64,000 nucleotides of DNA from Actinomadura physcomitrii (GTDB lineage Bacteria > Actinomycetota > Actinomycetes > Streptosporangiales > Streptosporangiaceae), in contig NZ_WBMS02000008.1 in assembly GCF_008923205.2 (NCBI RefSeq), forward strand, positions 186,001 to 250,000, written 5' to 3'. The notes beneath the pieces are model-generated. The model saw nothing but the letters and a program-made list of their open reading frames with translations. It was not told where the DNA came from and did no database searches. Position numbers and translations under genes: made by a program. Below are positions 16,880 to 24,916 of the stretch, piece by piece; the first letter of the stretch is position 1; each line of letters begins with the position of its first letter.

Positions 16880-17920
16880 TCAGGCGGGGACGGGGCCGGG
16901 GGCCTCGGTCAGGGTGCGGCCGACGATGGGCGGCAGCTCCCGCACGAGCTTGGCGAGCTCGCGCAGGTCGCCGTCCACGAGCGCCTGCGGGCCGTCGCAC
17001 AGCGCGGTCTCCGGGTGCGGGTGCACGTCGATGATCACGCCGTCGGCGCCGACCGCGACGGCCGCGCGGGTCAGCGGGAGCACCAGGTCGCGGCTGCCGC
17101 CCGAGTGCGACGGGTCCACGATCACCGGCAGGTGGGAGAGGCGCTGCGCCACCGGGACCGCGGAGATGTCGAGGGTGTTGCGGGTCGCGTTCTCGAACGT
17201 GCGGATGCCGCGCTCGCACAGCACGATGTCGAGGTTGCCGCGCTGCGCGACGTACTCGGCGGCCATCAGCCACTCCTCGATCGTCCCGTTCATGCCGCGC
17301 TTCAGCATGACCGGCTTGCCGGACTCTCCCGCGGCCTGCAGCAGCGCGAAGTTCTGCGCGTTGCGGGTGCCGATCTGCAGCATGTCGGCGTAGGACGCGA
17401 CGAGCTCCACGTCGCCGGCGTCCACCACCTCGGTGACGATCGGCATGCCCGTCTCCTCCCGCACGTCCGCGAGGATGCGCAGGCCGGCCTCGCCGAGGCC
17501 CTGGAACGCGTACGGCGACGTGCGGGGCTTGAACGCGCCGCCGCGCAGCAGCGTCGCGCCCGCCGCCTGCGCCATCTGCGCGGCGCCGAGCGTCTGCTCC
17601 GGGGTCTCGACCGCGCACGGGCCGGCGATCAGCGTCATCGTGCCGGGGCCGATCGGCACGCCGCCCACCCGCACCACCGTGCGCTCGGGGTGGTGCTCGC
17701 GGCTCACCAGCTTGAAGGGGGCCGAGATGCGCACCACGTCGGTGACGCCGCGCATCCCGCGCAGGTTCAGCGTGCCGAACTGCTGGACGTCGCCGACGAG
17801 CCCGACGATGGTGCGTTCCACGCCCCGGCTGACGAACGCGTCGCCTCCCGCCGTCTCGACCAGTGAGACGACGGCCTTGATATCGGCTTCGGTGGCCTCC
17901 GGGGCCATGACGACGACCAT
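16880..17920 (-). CDS. aroF: 3-deoxy-7-phosphoheptulonate synthase, class I beta (DAHP synthase)
   Basis: A 346-residue enzyme that condenses phosphoenolpyruvate and erythrose 4-phosphate in the first step of the shikimate pathway. Residues 1-70 form an N-terminal ferredoxin-like regulatory domain as in Thermotoga-type enzymes. The barrel follows with LIAGPCAVE, RGGAFKPRTSPYAFQG, LQIGTRNAQNF, VMLKRGM, and VDPSHSGG with the metal-binding His. The ATG at 17920 has GAGGAGAGG upstream. A leader peptide with Tyr, Phe and Trp codons and a 15-bp terminator hairpin lie in the 5' leader, so expression probably responds to charged aromatic tRNAs. A 24-bp inverted repeat follows the stop. Confidence 0.93.
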   Translation of the reverse strand: MVVVMAPEATEADIKAVVSLVETAGGDAFVSRGVERTIVGLVGDVQQFGTLNLRGMRGVTDVVRISAPFKLVSREHHPERTVVRVGGVPIGPGTMTLIAGPCAVETPEQTLGAAQMAQAAGATLLRGGAFKPRTSPYAFQGLGEAGLRILADVREETGMPIVTEVVDAGDVELVASYADMLQIGTRNAQNFALLQAAGESGKPVMLKRGMNGTIEEWLMAAEYVAQRGNLDIVLCERGIRTFENATRNTLDISAVPVAQRLSHLPVIVDPSHSGGSRDLVLPLTRAAVAVGADGVIIDVHPHPETALCDGPQALVDGDLRELAKLVRELPPIVGRTLTEAPGPVPA

Positions 17921-17997
17921 GGGTGTGCTGCCTCTCCTCATCACGCGGACCGCGCGCGGATCCGGGCCGGATCCCGCGGACGACCCCCTGGAAACGA

Positions 17998-18032
17998 CGA
18001 GAGCCCCGGGCCGATGGGGCCCGGGGCTCTCG
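17998..18032 (-). terminator. Attenuator terminator hairpin in the aroF leader
   Basis: A perfect 15-bp GC-rich stem, CGAGAGCCCCGGGCC paired with its complement across a 5-base loop, followed on the transcript by the short U-rich TCGTTTCC. It lies 12 bases after the leader-peptide stop and 77 bases before aroF. The GCCCGGG segment in the leader-peptide coding region could pair with the stem and act as antiterminator. Confidence 0.75.
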
Positions 18033-18044
18033 CCTTGTGGTCTG

Positions 18045-18113
18045 TCAGCGCAACGCCTGGCAGACCAGCCGCCCGGGCTGGTCGAACCAGAAGAAATACA
18101 CGGTGTTGCGCAC
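18045..18113 (-). CDS. Aromatic-amino-acid leader peptide of aroF
   Basis: A 22-codon frame on the minus strand reads MRNTVYFFWFDQPGRLVCQA-LR and stop, beginning with GTG. It contains the run Tyr-Phe-Phe-Trp-Phe, codons for all three aromatic amino acids next to each other. A TACCCT -10 element lies exactly six bases before the GTG, so the peptide is likely translated from a leaderless transcript. Just beyond the aromatic codons a hairpin with an 8-bp stem (18063-18083) spans the next codons, and the terminator stem follows. This is the layout of a classical ribosome-mediated attenuator controlling DAHP synthase. It is too short for standard gene finding. Confidence 0.75.
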   Translation of the reverse strand: MRNTVYFFWFDQPGRLVCQALR

Positions 18114-18119
18114 GGCATC

Positions 18120-18125
18120 AGGGTA
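18120..18125 (-). promoter_or_regulatory. -10 element TACCCT for the aroF leader transcript
   Basis: TACCCT on the minus strand is six bases upstream of the leader-peptide GTG. A convincing -35 element was not found. The spacing places the transcription start on the start codon. Confidence 0.5.
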
Positions 18126-18201
18126 GCCGATGCGCGCCGCCGAATCCCGCAAGGCCCCCGAATATGGCTCAGCTCACGCCTGGTGGCAGGATGGCGGCGT
18201 C

Positions 18202-18825
18202 ATGTCCCACCCCGAAGCGTCCGCGCCGCAGCCGCGGGACCTGCCGCCCGGCCAGTACGTCCCGCGCGGCTGGCCGGTCCTCCACTACGGCCCCGTCCCC
18301 AAGTTCCGTCCCAAGGACTGGGATTTCCGGGTCTTCGGCGCGACCGCGTCGGGCGAGCAGCACCGGTGGAGCTGGGAGGAGTTCGACGCGCTGCCGCGGG
18401 TGCGCGCGGTCTCCGACTTCCACTGCGTCACCAAGTTCACGATCCCCGGCAACGAGTGGGAGGGCGTCCCCGGCACGGCGATCGTGGAGCTGGCGCCGCC
18501 TGCGCCGGACGTCACGCACGTGATGGTGTGGGCGGAGTACGGCTACAGCGCCAACATCCGGATGAGCGACTTCCTCGCCGACGGGACGATGTTCGCCACC
18601 CACCACGACGGGGAGCGGCTCAGCCCCGACCACGGCTTCCCGACCCGGATCGTCGTCCCGCACCTGTACGCGTGGAAGAGCGTGAAGTGGGTCCGGGGCG
18701 TGGAGTACCTGGTGAAGGACCGCCGCGGGTTCTGGGAGGAGCGCGGCTACCACAACGTCGCCGACCCCTGGTCCGAGCAGCGGTACTCCTATCAGGAGGA
18801 CGAGGGCGAGGCACCGCCCCTCTGA
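18202..18825 (+). CDS. Sulfite oxidase-like molybdopterin oxidoreductase
   Basis: A 207-residue protein with one oxidoreductase molybdopterin-binding domain. The motif DFHCVTKF near residue 75 carries the cysteine that coordinates molybdenum in sulfite oxidase and MsrP-type enzymes. WSWEEFDALP before it, GYSANI and HLYAWKSVKWVRGVEYL after it, are typical. There is no Tat or Sec signal, so it is probably cytosolic, and no heme domain. The physiological substrate is unknown. ATG 18202 is chosen because the upstream part of the frame has poor similarity and no ribosome site; it may be leaderless. Confidence 0.85.
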   Translation: MSHPEASAPQPRDLPPGQYVPRGWPVLHYGPVPKFRPKDWDFRVFGATASGEQHRWSWEEFDALPRVRAVSDFHCVTKFTIPGNEWEGVPGTAIVELAPPAPDVTHVMVWAEYGYSANIRMSDFLADGTMFATHHDGERLSPDHGFPTRIVVPHLYAWKSVKWVRGVEYLVKDRRGFWEERGYHNVADPWSEQRYSYQEDEGEAPPL

Positions 18826-18935
18826 GCGGCGGCGGCCTCCGGGCGGTGCGCTCCGCGCGGTGCGATGGGTCGGACACCGTCGTAAATCGGCAACACACCG
18901 ACCTCGGCGGAAGACAGACGTTACCGTACGTTGTC

Positions 18936-20306
18936 ATGGTCCTACCGTCCGTCGCGGACATTCTCGCGGGCGCCCTGGCCGCGGGCGCCGCCGCGGGCGC
19001 CGCCGCACTGCGCGGGCGGCTGCGGCTCCCGCGCCGCGCCCCCGCCGCCCCGGCGGAGCAGGCGGCGTTCGCGACCCTGCACACCGTCGCCCGGGTGGCG
19101 CCGCCGCTGCGCGGCGGGCTGACCCCCGCGTCGGCCCGCAAGGCCGCCCGGCACCTGCGCGCGCTTCTCGGCGCCGAGGCCGTCGCGCTCGTCGGCGTCC
19201 CGGCCGGCGGCGACCCCTGGGACGAACCCCACGGCGACGACGCGCTCGCCGGCGGCCCCCGCCCCGCCGGCCCGCATGCGGACGAGGACGCCGGAGACCC
19301 GCCGCCCGCGGGCGACCCGGCCCCGCGGCTGCTGGCCTGGGACGGCGCCGGACGCGACGAGCACGCCGGCGACGCCGTCGCGCACGCGCTGCCCGTCCTC
19401 GCCTCCGGCCGCCCCCGCGTGATCGTCCCCGAGCTGCTCGGCTGCCGCGACGCCCTCTGCCGCATCCGGGTCGCCATGGTCGCGCCGCTCACCGTCGAAG
19501 GACGCGTCGAGGCGACCCTCGCCGCCTACTGGACCGGTCCGTCCACCGCGCGCGTCCGCGCCGTCGGCGAGGCGGCCCGGCTCGTCACCGGCCAGCTCGA
19601 GCTGGCCCGGTTCGACACCGCCCGGATCCGGCTCGCCGAGGCCGAGATGCGGGCGCTGCGCGCGCAGATCTCCCCCCACTTCGTCTACAACTCGCTGACC
19701 ACCATCGCCTCGTTCGTCCGCACCGACCCCGAGCGGGCCCGCGGCCTGCTGCTGGACTTCGCCGACTTCGCCCGCTACTCCTTCCGCAACCCCCGCGACT
19801 TCACCACCCTCGCCGACGAGCTGCGCTCCATCGACCGGTACCTGCTGCTGGAGCGGGCGAGGTTCGGCGAGCGGCTCCGGTTCGACGTGCAGGTGGCGCC
19901 CGAGGTGCTGCCGGTCGCCGTCCCGTTCCTCGCCCTGCAGCCGCTGGTGGAGAACGCGATCCGGCACGGCATGAAGGGCACCCGCGGCCCGCTGCACATC
20001 TCGATCGTGGCGCGCGACTCCGGCGCCGAGGCCGCGATCAGCGTGGAGGACGACGGCGTCGGCATGGACCCCGAGCGGCTCCAGGAGATCCTCGCCGCGC
20101 CGGTCGGCCGCCCCGGCCCGACCGGATGGGGGAGCGTCGCCACCCCCGACCGGCGCGGCGGCGGGATCGGGCTCGCCAATGTCGACGAGCGGATGCGCCA
20201 GGTCTACGGAGAGGAGTACGGGCTGACCGTCGAGACAGCGCTCGGCGCCGGAACCAGGGTCAGATTGCGCGTCCCGAAGTACCGTCCGGGCGTCTTTCCG
20301 GACTGA
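18936..20306 (+). CDS. LytS/YehU-type sensor histidine kinase
   Basis: A 456-residue kinase. A short hydrophobic N-terminus (VADILAGALAAGAAAGAAAL) may be a membrane anchor. A GAF-like sensory region spans about residues 40-220, with a disordered acidic insert near 95-130. The His_kinase domain has the motif QISPHFVYNSLTTIASFV, whose His is phosphorylated. The ATPase part has QPLVENAIRHG (N-box), VEDDGVGMD (G1) and GIGLANVDERM (G2). It pairs with the LytTR regulator encoded 75 bases downstream and precedes an acetate-symporter-type gene, so it may control uptake of a small carboxylate. The start ATG lacks a clear ribosome site. Confidence 0.87.
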   Translation: MVLPSVADILAGALAAGAAAGAAALRGRLRLPRRAPAAPAEQAAFATLHTVARVAPPLRGGLTPASARKAARHLRALLGAEAVALVGVPAGGDPWDEPHGDDALAGGPRPAGPHADEDAGDPPPAGDPAPRLLAWDGAGRDEHAGDAVAHALPVLASGRPRVIVPELLGCRDALCRIRVAMVAPLTVEGRVEATLAAYWTGPSTARVRAVGEAARLVTGQLELARFDTARIRLAEAEMRALRAQISPHFVYNSLTTIASFVRTDPERARGLLLDFADFARYSFRNPRDFTTLADELRSIDRYLLLERARFGERLRFDVQVAPEVLPVAVPFLALQPLVENAIRHGMKGTRGPLHISIVARDSGAEAAISVEDDGVGMDPERLQEILAAPVGRPGPTGWGSVATPDRRGGGIGLANVDERMRQVYGEEYGLTVETALGAGTRVRLRVPKYRPGVFPD

Positions 20307-20381
20307 CCGGCCCGCCCAGGCCGGGCACTCACTTTTTGGAATCGATTGCGGACAGACGGTAATCGCGGCAAAGTCGCCATC

Positions 20382-21173
20382 ATGCTTCACGTCCTGGCCG
20401 TCGACGATGAACGCCCCGCCCTGGAGGAACTGATCCATCTGCTCCGCGCGGACCCGAGGATCGGGCGGGTCACCGGCGCGGAGGACGCCTCGTCCGCGCT
20501 GCGCGACCTCAGCCGGATGCTCGTCGAGGGCGAGCGCCTGGACGCGGTGTTCCTGGACATCCGGATGCCCGGGCTCGACGGCCTGGACTTCACCCGGCTG
20601 CTGACCGGCTTCGCCGCGCCCCCGCACGTCGTGTTCGTCACCGCGCACGACGACTGCGCCGTCACCGCCTACGAGCTCGGCGCGCTCGACTACCTGCTCA
20701 AACCGGTCCGGCCGGAACGGCTCGCCGAGGCCGTCCGGCGGGTCGAGCGAGCCGTGTCGCGGACCGCCCCGCCGGGCGAGGACGTCCCCGACGCGTCCGC
20801 CGACGACGAGATGATCCCGGTGGAGCTGGGCGGCCGCACCCGGCTGGTGTCGCGGCGGACCGTCACCCACGTGGAGGCGCAGGGCGACTACGTCCGGCTG
20901 CACACCGCCGACGGCGGCTACCTGGTGCGGATGCCGCTGACGGCGCTGACGAAGCGGTGGGAGGACGCCGGGTTCATCCGGATCCACCGCAGCACCCTCG
21001 TCGCGTCCGCGCACATCACCGAGCTGCGCTTCGACGGCGGGCGCGCCGCGGTGCAGATCGGCGACGCGCTGCTGCCGGTGAGCCGCCGGCACACCCGCGA
21101 GGTCCGCGACCTGCTGGTCCGCCGGTTCCACCACGCGGCCGACGGCGCGGGGGACGGCGGCGGCCATGGCTGA
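20382..21173 (+). CDS. LytTR-family response regulator
   Basis: A 263-residue regulator. The receiver has VDDERPAL, the phospho-acceptor Asp in VFLDIRMPG, VTAHDD and the Lys in DYLLKPVRP. After a short acidic linker, the C-terminal LytTR DNA-binding domain has VTHVEAQGDYVRLHT, FIRIHRSTLV and LLPVSRRH. LytTR proteins bind direct repeats in promoters, often their own transporter target. Here the partner kinase is upstream, and two membrane protein genes follow, the first overlapping by 8 bases. The ATG at 20382 fits the domain start better than the upstream start at 20346. Confidence 0.88.
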   Translation: MLHVLAVDDERPALEELIHLLRADPRIGRVTGAEDASSALRDLSRMLVEGERLDAVFLDIRMPGLDGLDFTRLLTGFAAPPHVVFVTAHDDCAVTAYELGALDYLLKPVRPERLAEAVRRVERAVSRTAPPGEDVPDASADDEMIPVELGGRTRLVSRRTVTHVEAQGDYVRLHTADGGYLVRMPLTALTKRWEDAGFIRIHRSTLVASAHITELRFDGGRAAVQIGDALLPVSRRHTREVRDLLVRRFHHAADGAGDGGGHG

Positions 21174-21642
21174 CCCGCGGCGGGCGCCGCTCCCCGCGCC
21201 GCCGGGCGACGGCGCGCCCGCGATGCCGTCCGAACCCGCCGGCGGCCACTCCGCATCCGGCTTGCCCTCCGATACCGGCCCGCCCACAGCACCCGGGACC
21301 GTGCCGGCGCCGGCGCCGGCCGAGCGGGATGGGACCGATGCACCGGCCCGGCGGGACGGGGCCGACGCACCGGCCGGGCGGGCCGACGTGCGGGCCCTCG
21401 TCCGCGTCCAGTTGCGGATCGCGCTGCAGACCGCCGCGATCGTCCTCGGGGTCATCGCGGCCGTCCCGGCCCTGCTCGCCCTCACTCCGGGCCTGCGCGG
21501 GCTCCGGCTGCTCGGCCTGCCGGCGGGATGGCTGCTGCCGGTCCTCGGCGTCCAGCCGCTGTGGGTGCTCGCCGCCCTCGCGCAGCTCCGCCGTGCCGAA
21601 CGCGCCGAACGCGACCATCCGGCACCGCCGGGCCGTTCGTGA
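21166..21642 (+). CDS. Small membrane protein preceding the symporter (DUF485-like position)
   Basis: A 158-residue protein. Residues 1-72 are disordered, rich in Pro, Ala and Gly. The C-terminal half has two membrane segments (IALQTAAIVLGVIAAVPALLAL and GWLLPVLGVQPLWVLAALAQL). Small two-helix DUF485-type proteins usually come directly before acetate permease genes and may help the permease; this one has the right place and topology, but sequence similarity is only weak. It overlaps the regulator gene by 8 bases and the symporter gene by 4 (GTGA), which implies translational coupling. Confidence 0.75.
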   Translation: MADPRRAPLPAPPGDGAPAMPSEPAGGHSASGLPSDTGPPTAPGTVPAPAPAERDGTDAPARRDGADAPAGRADVRALVRVQLRIALQTAAIVLGVIAAVPALLALTPGLRGLRLLGLPAGWLLPVLGVQPLWVLAALAQLRRAERAERDHPAPPGRS

Positions 21643-23357
21643 CCGCCCCGGCGGCGCCGGCCGCGCTCGCCGCGCTGGCCGCGGTCCTGGCGCTGAACGC
21701 GGCCCTCGGCCTGCACGGCCGCCGCTCCGCCCGGACCACCTCCGACTTCCTGGTCGCCTCCCGGGGCGTCACCCCCCTCCGCAACGCCACCGCGATCGGC
21801 GGCGAGTACGTGTCCGCCGCCGCCTACCTCGGCACCGCCGGGTTCGTCCTCGCCTACGGCACCGGCACGCTGTGGCTGCCGGTCGGCGCCACCGCCGGAT
21901 ACGTCCTGCTGCTGGCGTTCGTGACCGCCCCGCTGCGCCGCTCCGGCGCCTACACGGTCTCCGACTTCGCCGAGTGGCGGCTCGGCTCCCGCGCCGTCCG
22001 CCGCGCCGTCACCTGCTGCGTCTGCTGCGTCGGCTGGTTCTACCTGCTCCCGCAGCTCCAGGGCGCCGGGGTGGCGCTGCGGGTGCTGACCGGCGCCCCC
22101 GTCTGGACGGGCTGGGCCGTGATCGTCGTCGTCGCGGTCGCCCTCGTCGCGTCCGGCGGCATGCGCGGCATCACCGCCGTCCAGGCCGTCCAGTTCTGGA
22201 TCAAGCTCGGAGCCGTCGCCGTGCCCGCCGTCGCGCTGCTCGCGATCTGGCACGCCGGCGGCGACGGCGCCTCCGCCGGGGACCGGCCCGCGCGCTTCGA
22301 GCGCACCACCCGCCTCCACGTGGAGACGGGCGTCGCCATGACCGTCCGGCACGCCGTCACCGTCACCGCCACGGGACGGCTCGACGGCGTCCGCCACGAC
22401 CGTGCCGCCGTGCCCTTGACCCCCGGCCGGCACACCGTCGGCGGCGGCGCCGAACTCGTGTTCCCGCCCGGCGCCGACGTCCCGTGCGCCGAACGCCTCC
22501 CCGCGCCCGACGACGGGATGTGGGCCGCCCACTTCGGCCGCCCCACCGGACACGGCCTCTACACCACGTACTCGACGCTGCTCGGCATCCTCCTCGGGAC
22601 GATGGGCCTGCCCCACATCCTGATGCGCTTCTACACCAGCACCTCCGGACGCAGCGCCCGCCGCACAGCCGCGCTCGTCCCCGGCCTGCTCGCCCTCTTC
22701 TACGTTTTCCCGGCCCTCTACGGCACGCTCGGCCGCCTCTACACCCCCGAACTGCCGATGACCGGCGACATCGACGCCACCGTCCTGCTGCTCCCGCTCA
22801 GGGCCGCCCCCGGCCTGCCCGGCACGCTGATGACCGGCGTCGTCGCCGCCGGCGCGTTCGCCGCGTTCATCTCCACCTCCTGCGGGCTCGTCGTCGCCAT
22901 CGCCGGCACCGTCACCCAGCGGATGCGGCACCGCGACGGCGTCGCCGCGTTCCGGATCGGCGTCGTGCTCGCCCTCGCCGCCCCGCTCGCCGTCCTGCCC
23001 GCCATCGGGCCCCGCGACTCCACCGACCTCGTCGTCATGGCCCTGTGCGTCTCGGCGTGCTCGCTGTGCCCGCTGCTCCTCCTCGGCATCTGGTGGCGGG
23101 GACTCACCTCCGCCGGCGCCCTCGCCGGCCTGCTCGGCGGCGGCGGGCTCGCCGCCGCCGCCGGCGTCGCCCGGCTCGTCTCCGGCCCCGGCACCGGCTG
23201 GACGGCGGTGCTGCTCGCCCAGCCCGCCCTCGTCGTCGCCCCCGCCGCCTTCACCGTCATGATCGCGGTGTCGCTGCTCACCCGCCGCCGCGCCCCGCGC
23301 CGCGCCGACGCCGCCATGGCCCGGCTGCACCTGCCGGACCCCGCCCCCGTCCGCTGA
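21639..23357 (+). CDS. Sodium:solute symporter family (cation/acetate symporter-like)
   Basis: A 572-residue integral membrane protein of the SSS family with about 13 helices. The early segment TTSDFLVASRGVTPLRNATAIGGEYVSAAAYLGTAG (read in short blocks) is the signature of acetate permeases: DFLVASRGV, then GGEYVSAAAYLG. GGMRGITAVQAVQFWIK and later MGLPHILMRFYT also fit. A hydrophilic stretch of about 100 residues (roughly 215-315), rich in His, Arg and Asp, is inserted between helices and should face outside. It starts with GTG inside the stop of the preceding gene. Acetate or a similar monocarboxylate is the likely substrate by family. Confidence 0.85.
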   Translation: MTAPAAPAALAALAAVLALNAALGLHGRRSARTTSDFLVASRGVTPLRNATAIGGEYVSAAAYLGTAGFVLAYGTGTLWLPVGATAGYVLLLAFVTAPLRRSGAYTVSDFAEWRLGSRAVRRAVTCCVCCVGWFYLLPQLQGAGVALRVLTGAPVWTGWAVIVVVAVALVASGGMRGITAVQAVQFWIKLGAVAVPAVALLAIWHAGGDGASAGDRPARFERTTRLHVETGVAMTVRHAVTVTATGRLDGVRHDRAAVPLTPGRHTVGGGAELVFPPGADVPCAERLPAPDDGMWAAHFGRPTGHGLYTTYSTLLGILLGTMGLPHILMRFYTSTSGRSARRTAALVPGLLALFYVFPALYGTLGRLYTPELPMTGDIDATVLLLPLRAAPGLPGTLMTGVVAAGAFAAFISTSCGLVVAIAGTVTQRMRHRDGVAAFRIGVVLALAAPLAVLPAIGPRDSTDLVVMALCVSACSLCPLLLLGIWWRGLTSAGALAGLLGGGGLAAAAGVARLVSGPGTGWTAVLLAQPALVVAPAAFTVMIAVSLLTRRRAPRRADAAMARLHLPDPAPVR

Positions 23358-24021
23358 GAACCCGGCGAACCGGACGCACCACCGCGCCGCGAACCCCGCT
23401 CGACCGCTCACCGCCGTTGGACCGTTCCTGGACGCCGGCCCGGCCGCTCGTCCCGCGAAACCGACCGCTCACCGTGCGACTACACTCCGCACAGCTCTGA
23501 CTACTAACCGTTTACCGAGCCTTGTGTTTCCCGGGTGCCGATCGGAGGCATTGGACCTCTAGTGTTCTCAGTGGCACCACACGCCACACCGCTTCGGAGG
23601 AGCGGGCGGACGGACCGGACGGATACCCCGTCCACCACCGCGAAACCTCCCACAACAGCAAACCCGGAGATCCGGCGAACGCCGGATCGTGAGTCGCCGG
23701 GTCCCGTACCGGGGGGGTGGGACCCGACGACCTGTGGCTCGGGCGTCGTCGAACAGTCGGGGGGTTGTTCGGCGACGCCCGAGTCCTTATTCATTGCTTT
23801 GCCCTTGGCGGTCAGGCCGCCGGACGGCCTTCCCTTCGGCGGGCAAAGCGGCGATCGCAGCATCGCTCCGACTCGCCCTGGGGGCTCGCTGCGCGATCAG
23901 ATTCTTGCTTCGCTCGAATCTGGCTTCGCACGCGATCGCAACGTTCCGGTCGCCGCTACTTCAGCCTACGGACGATCATCTTGCGGTCCGTGGGAGCTGA
24001 TGCCCCGGCTCGGGTCGCCTT
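23358..24021. other. Long intergenic stretch with hairpins, no convincing gene
   Basis: The 664 bases between two converging genes hold a small hairpin at 23698-23726 (CGGGTCCC with GGGACCCG), the strong hairpin described separately, and a part from about 23800 to 23960 rich in CGCTCG/TCGCTTCG strings. In that part CAGATTC (23898-23904) pairs with GAATCTG (23916-23922). Open frames here lack ribosome sites and normal codon use. Confidence 0.6.
23738..23783 (+). terminator. 18-bp hairpin, likely terminator
   Basis: CTCGGGCGTCGTCGAACA (23738-23755) pairs with TGTTCGGCGACGCCCGAG (23766-23783) with one G-U wobble and a 10-base loop. The following TCCTTATTCATTGCTTTG is T-rich. It is 380 bases beyond the symporter stop, so it may end that operon or an unseen transcript. 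Confidence 0.55.
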
Positions 24022-24873
24022 CTAGGCGGCTCTCAGGGACTTGAGGGTGGTGATGTCCTTGGCGTGGGGTTCGGGGGCGCGGCCTGGAGTCTCGATGATG
24101 AAGGGGACGCCGGTCGCGGCGGGGTGGCGGAACAGGTCGGCGAAGGGCTGCTCGCCGATCCGGCCCGCGCCGATGTTCTCGTGGCGGTCCTTGGCGGAGC
24201 CGCAGACGTCCTTGGAGTCGTTGGCGTGGACGAGCTTGAGGCGGCCCTCGCCGACGGTGGCGACCAGGGCGTCCATGGCGTCCTTGACGCCGCCCGGCGC
24301 GGCGAGGTCGTGGCCGGCGGCGAACGCGTGGCAGGTGTCGAAGCACACGCCGAGCTTCGGGTGGTGCTCGAGGCGCTCGAAGAACGGGCCGAGGTCCTGC
24401 ACCTTGGCGCACAGCATTCTGCCCTGCCCGGCCATCGGCTCCAGGAGCAGGTCGGGGCCGTCGTCGGGGATCTCCTCCAGCAGGGGGAGCACGTGGTCAC
24501 GGACCTGCGCCATCGCCGCGTCGTAGCTCTGGCTGACGGCGGAGCCGGTGTGGACGACCACGCCGCGGGCGCCGATCGCGCGGCCGCGGACGAGGGAGTG
24601 CCGGACGGTCGCGATCGACTTGGCGAGGGTCTCCTCGGTGGGCGAGCCGAAGTTGACCAGGTACGGGGCGTGCACGTAGACGGGCACGTCGGTGCGCTCG
24701 AGGAGCTTGGCGTCCTCGGCGGGCCTGCCCTCGGGCAGCGCCCAGCCGCGCGGGTTGGCGACGAAGACCTGGATCGCCTCGGCGCCGATCTCGGCGGCGT
24801 ACTTCAGGCCGCCGGTGGCGAGCCCGCCGGCCACGGGAACATGCGCCCCGATGGGGCTCTGCGGTGCGGTCAT
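24022..24873 (-). CDS. nfo: Deoxyribonuclease IV (AP endonuclease, Nfo type)
   Basis: A 283-residue base-excision-repair enzyme that cuts DNA 5' to abasic sites using three zinc ions. The metal ligands of the family are all visible in order: His in VYVHAPY, His in VVHTGS, Glu in LLLEPMAG, Asp and His in CFDTCHAF, His in LVHANDS, Asp and His in KDRHENIG, and Glu in FIIETPG. The length is typical. No membrane or signal segment is present. A TAGGCT element lies nine bases before the ATG, so it may be nearly leaderless. The stop lies 43 bases after the stop-side intergenic repeats and the gene stands alone. Confidence 0.93.
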   Translation of the reverse strand: MTAPQSPIGAHVPVAGGLATGGLKYAAEIGAEAIQVFVANPRGWALPEGRPAEDAKLLERTDVPVYVHAPYLVNFGSPTEETLAKSIATVRHSLVRGRAIGARGVVVHTGSAVSQSYDAAMAQVRDHVLPLLEEIPDDGPDLLLEPMAGQGRMLCAKVQDLGPFFERLEHHPKLGVCFDTCHAFAAGHDLAAPGGVKDAMDALVATVGEGRLKLVHANDSKDVCGSAKDRHENIGAGRIGEQPFADLFRHPAATGVPFIIETPGRAPEPHAKDITTLKSLRAA

Positions 24874-24916
24874 AGCCCGTTCAGCCTAGCCGCCGGGGCC
24901 GACAGTCCGGACCCGG

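Noticed and set aside
18942..23411. Very long minus-strand open frame (1489 codons) opposite the LytS-symporter operon
   Set aside because: It is the mirror of strongly conserved genes on the plus strand, is low-complexity (Gly/Ala/Glu/Arg/Val), has no domain and no ribosome site; high GC gives such shadow frames.
23504..24044. Open frames on both strands in the 664-base gap before endonuclease IV
   Set aside because: Wobble bases are not G/C-biased, no ribosome site, and the sequence is dominated by hairpins and repeats.
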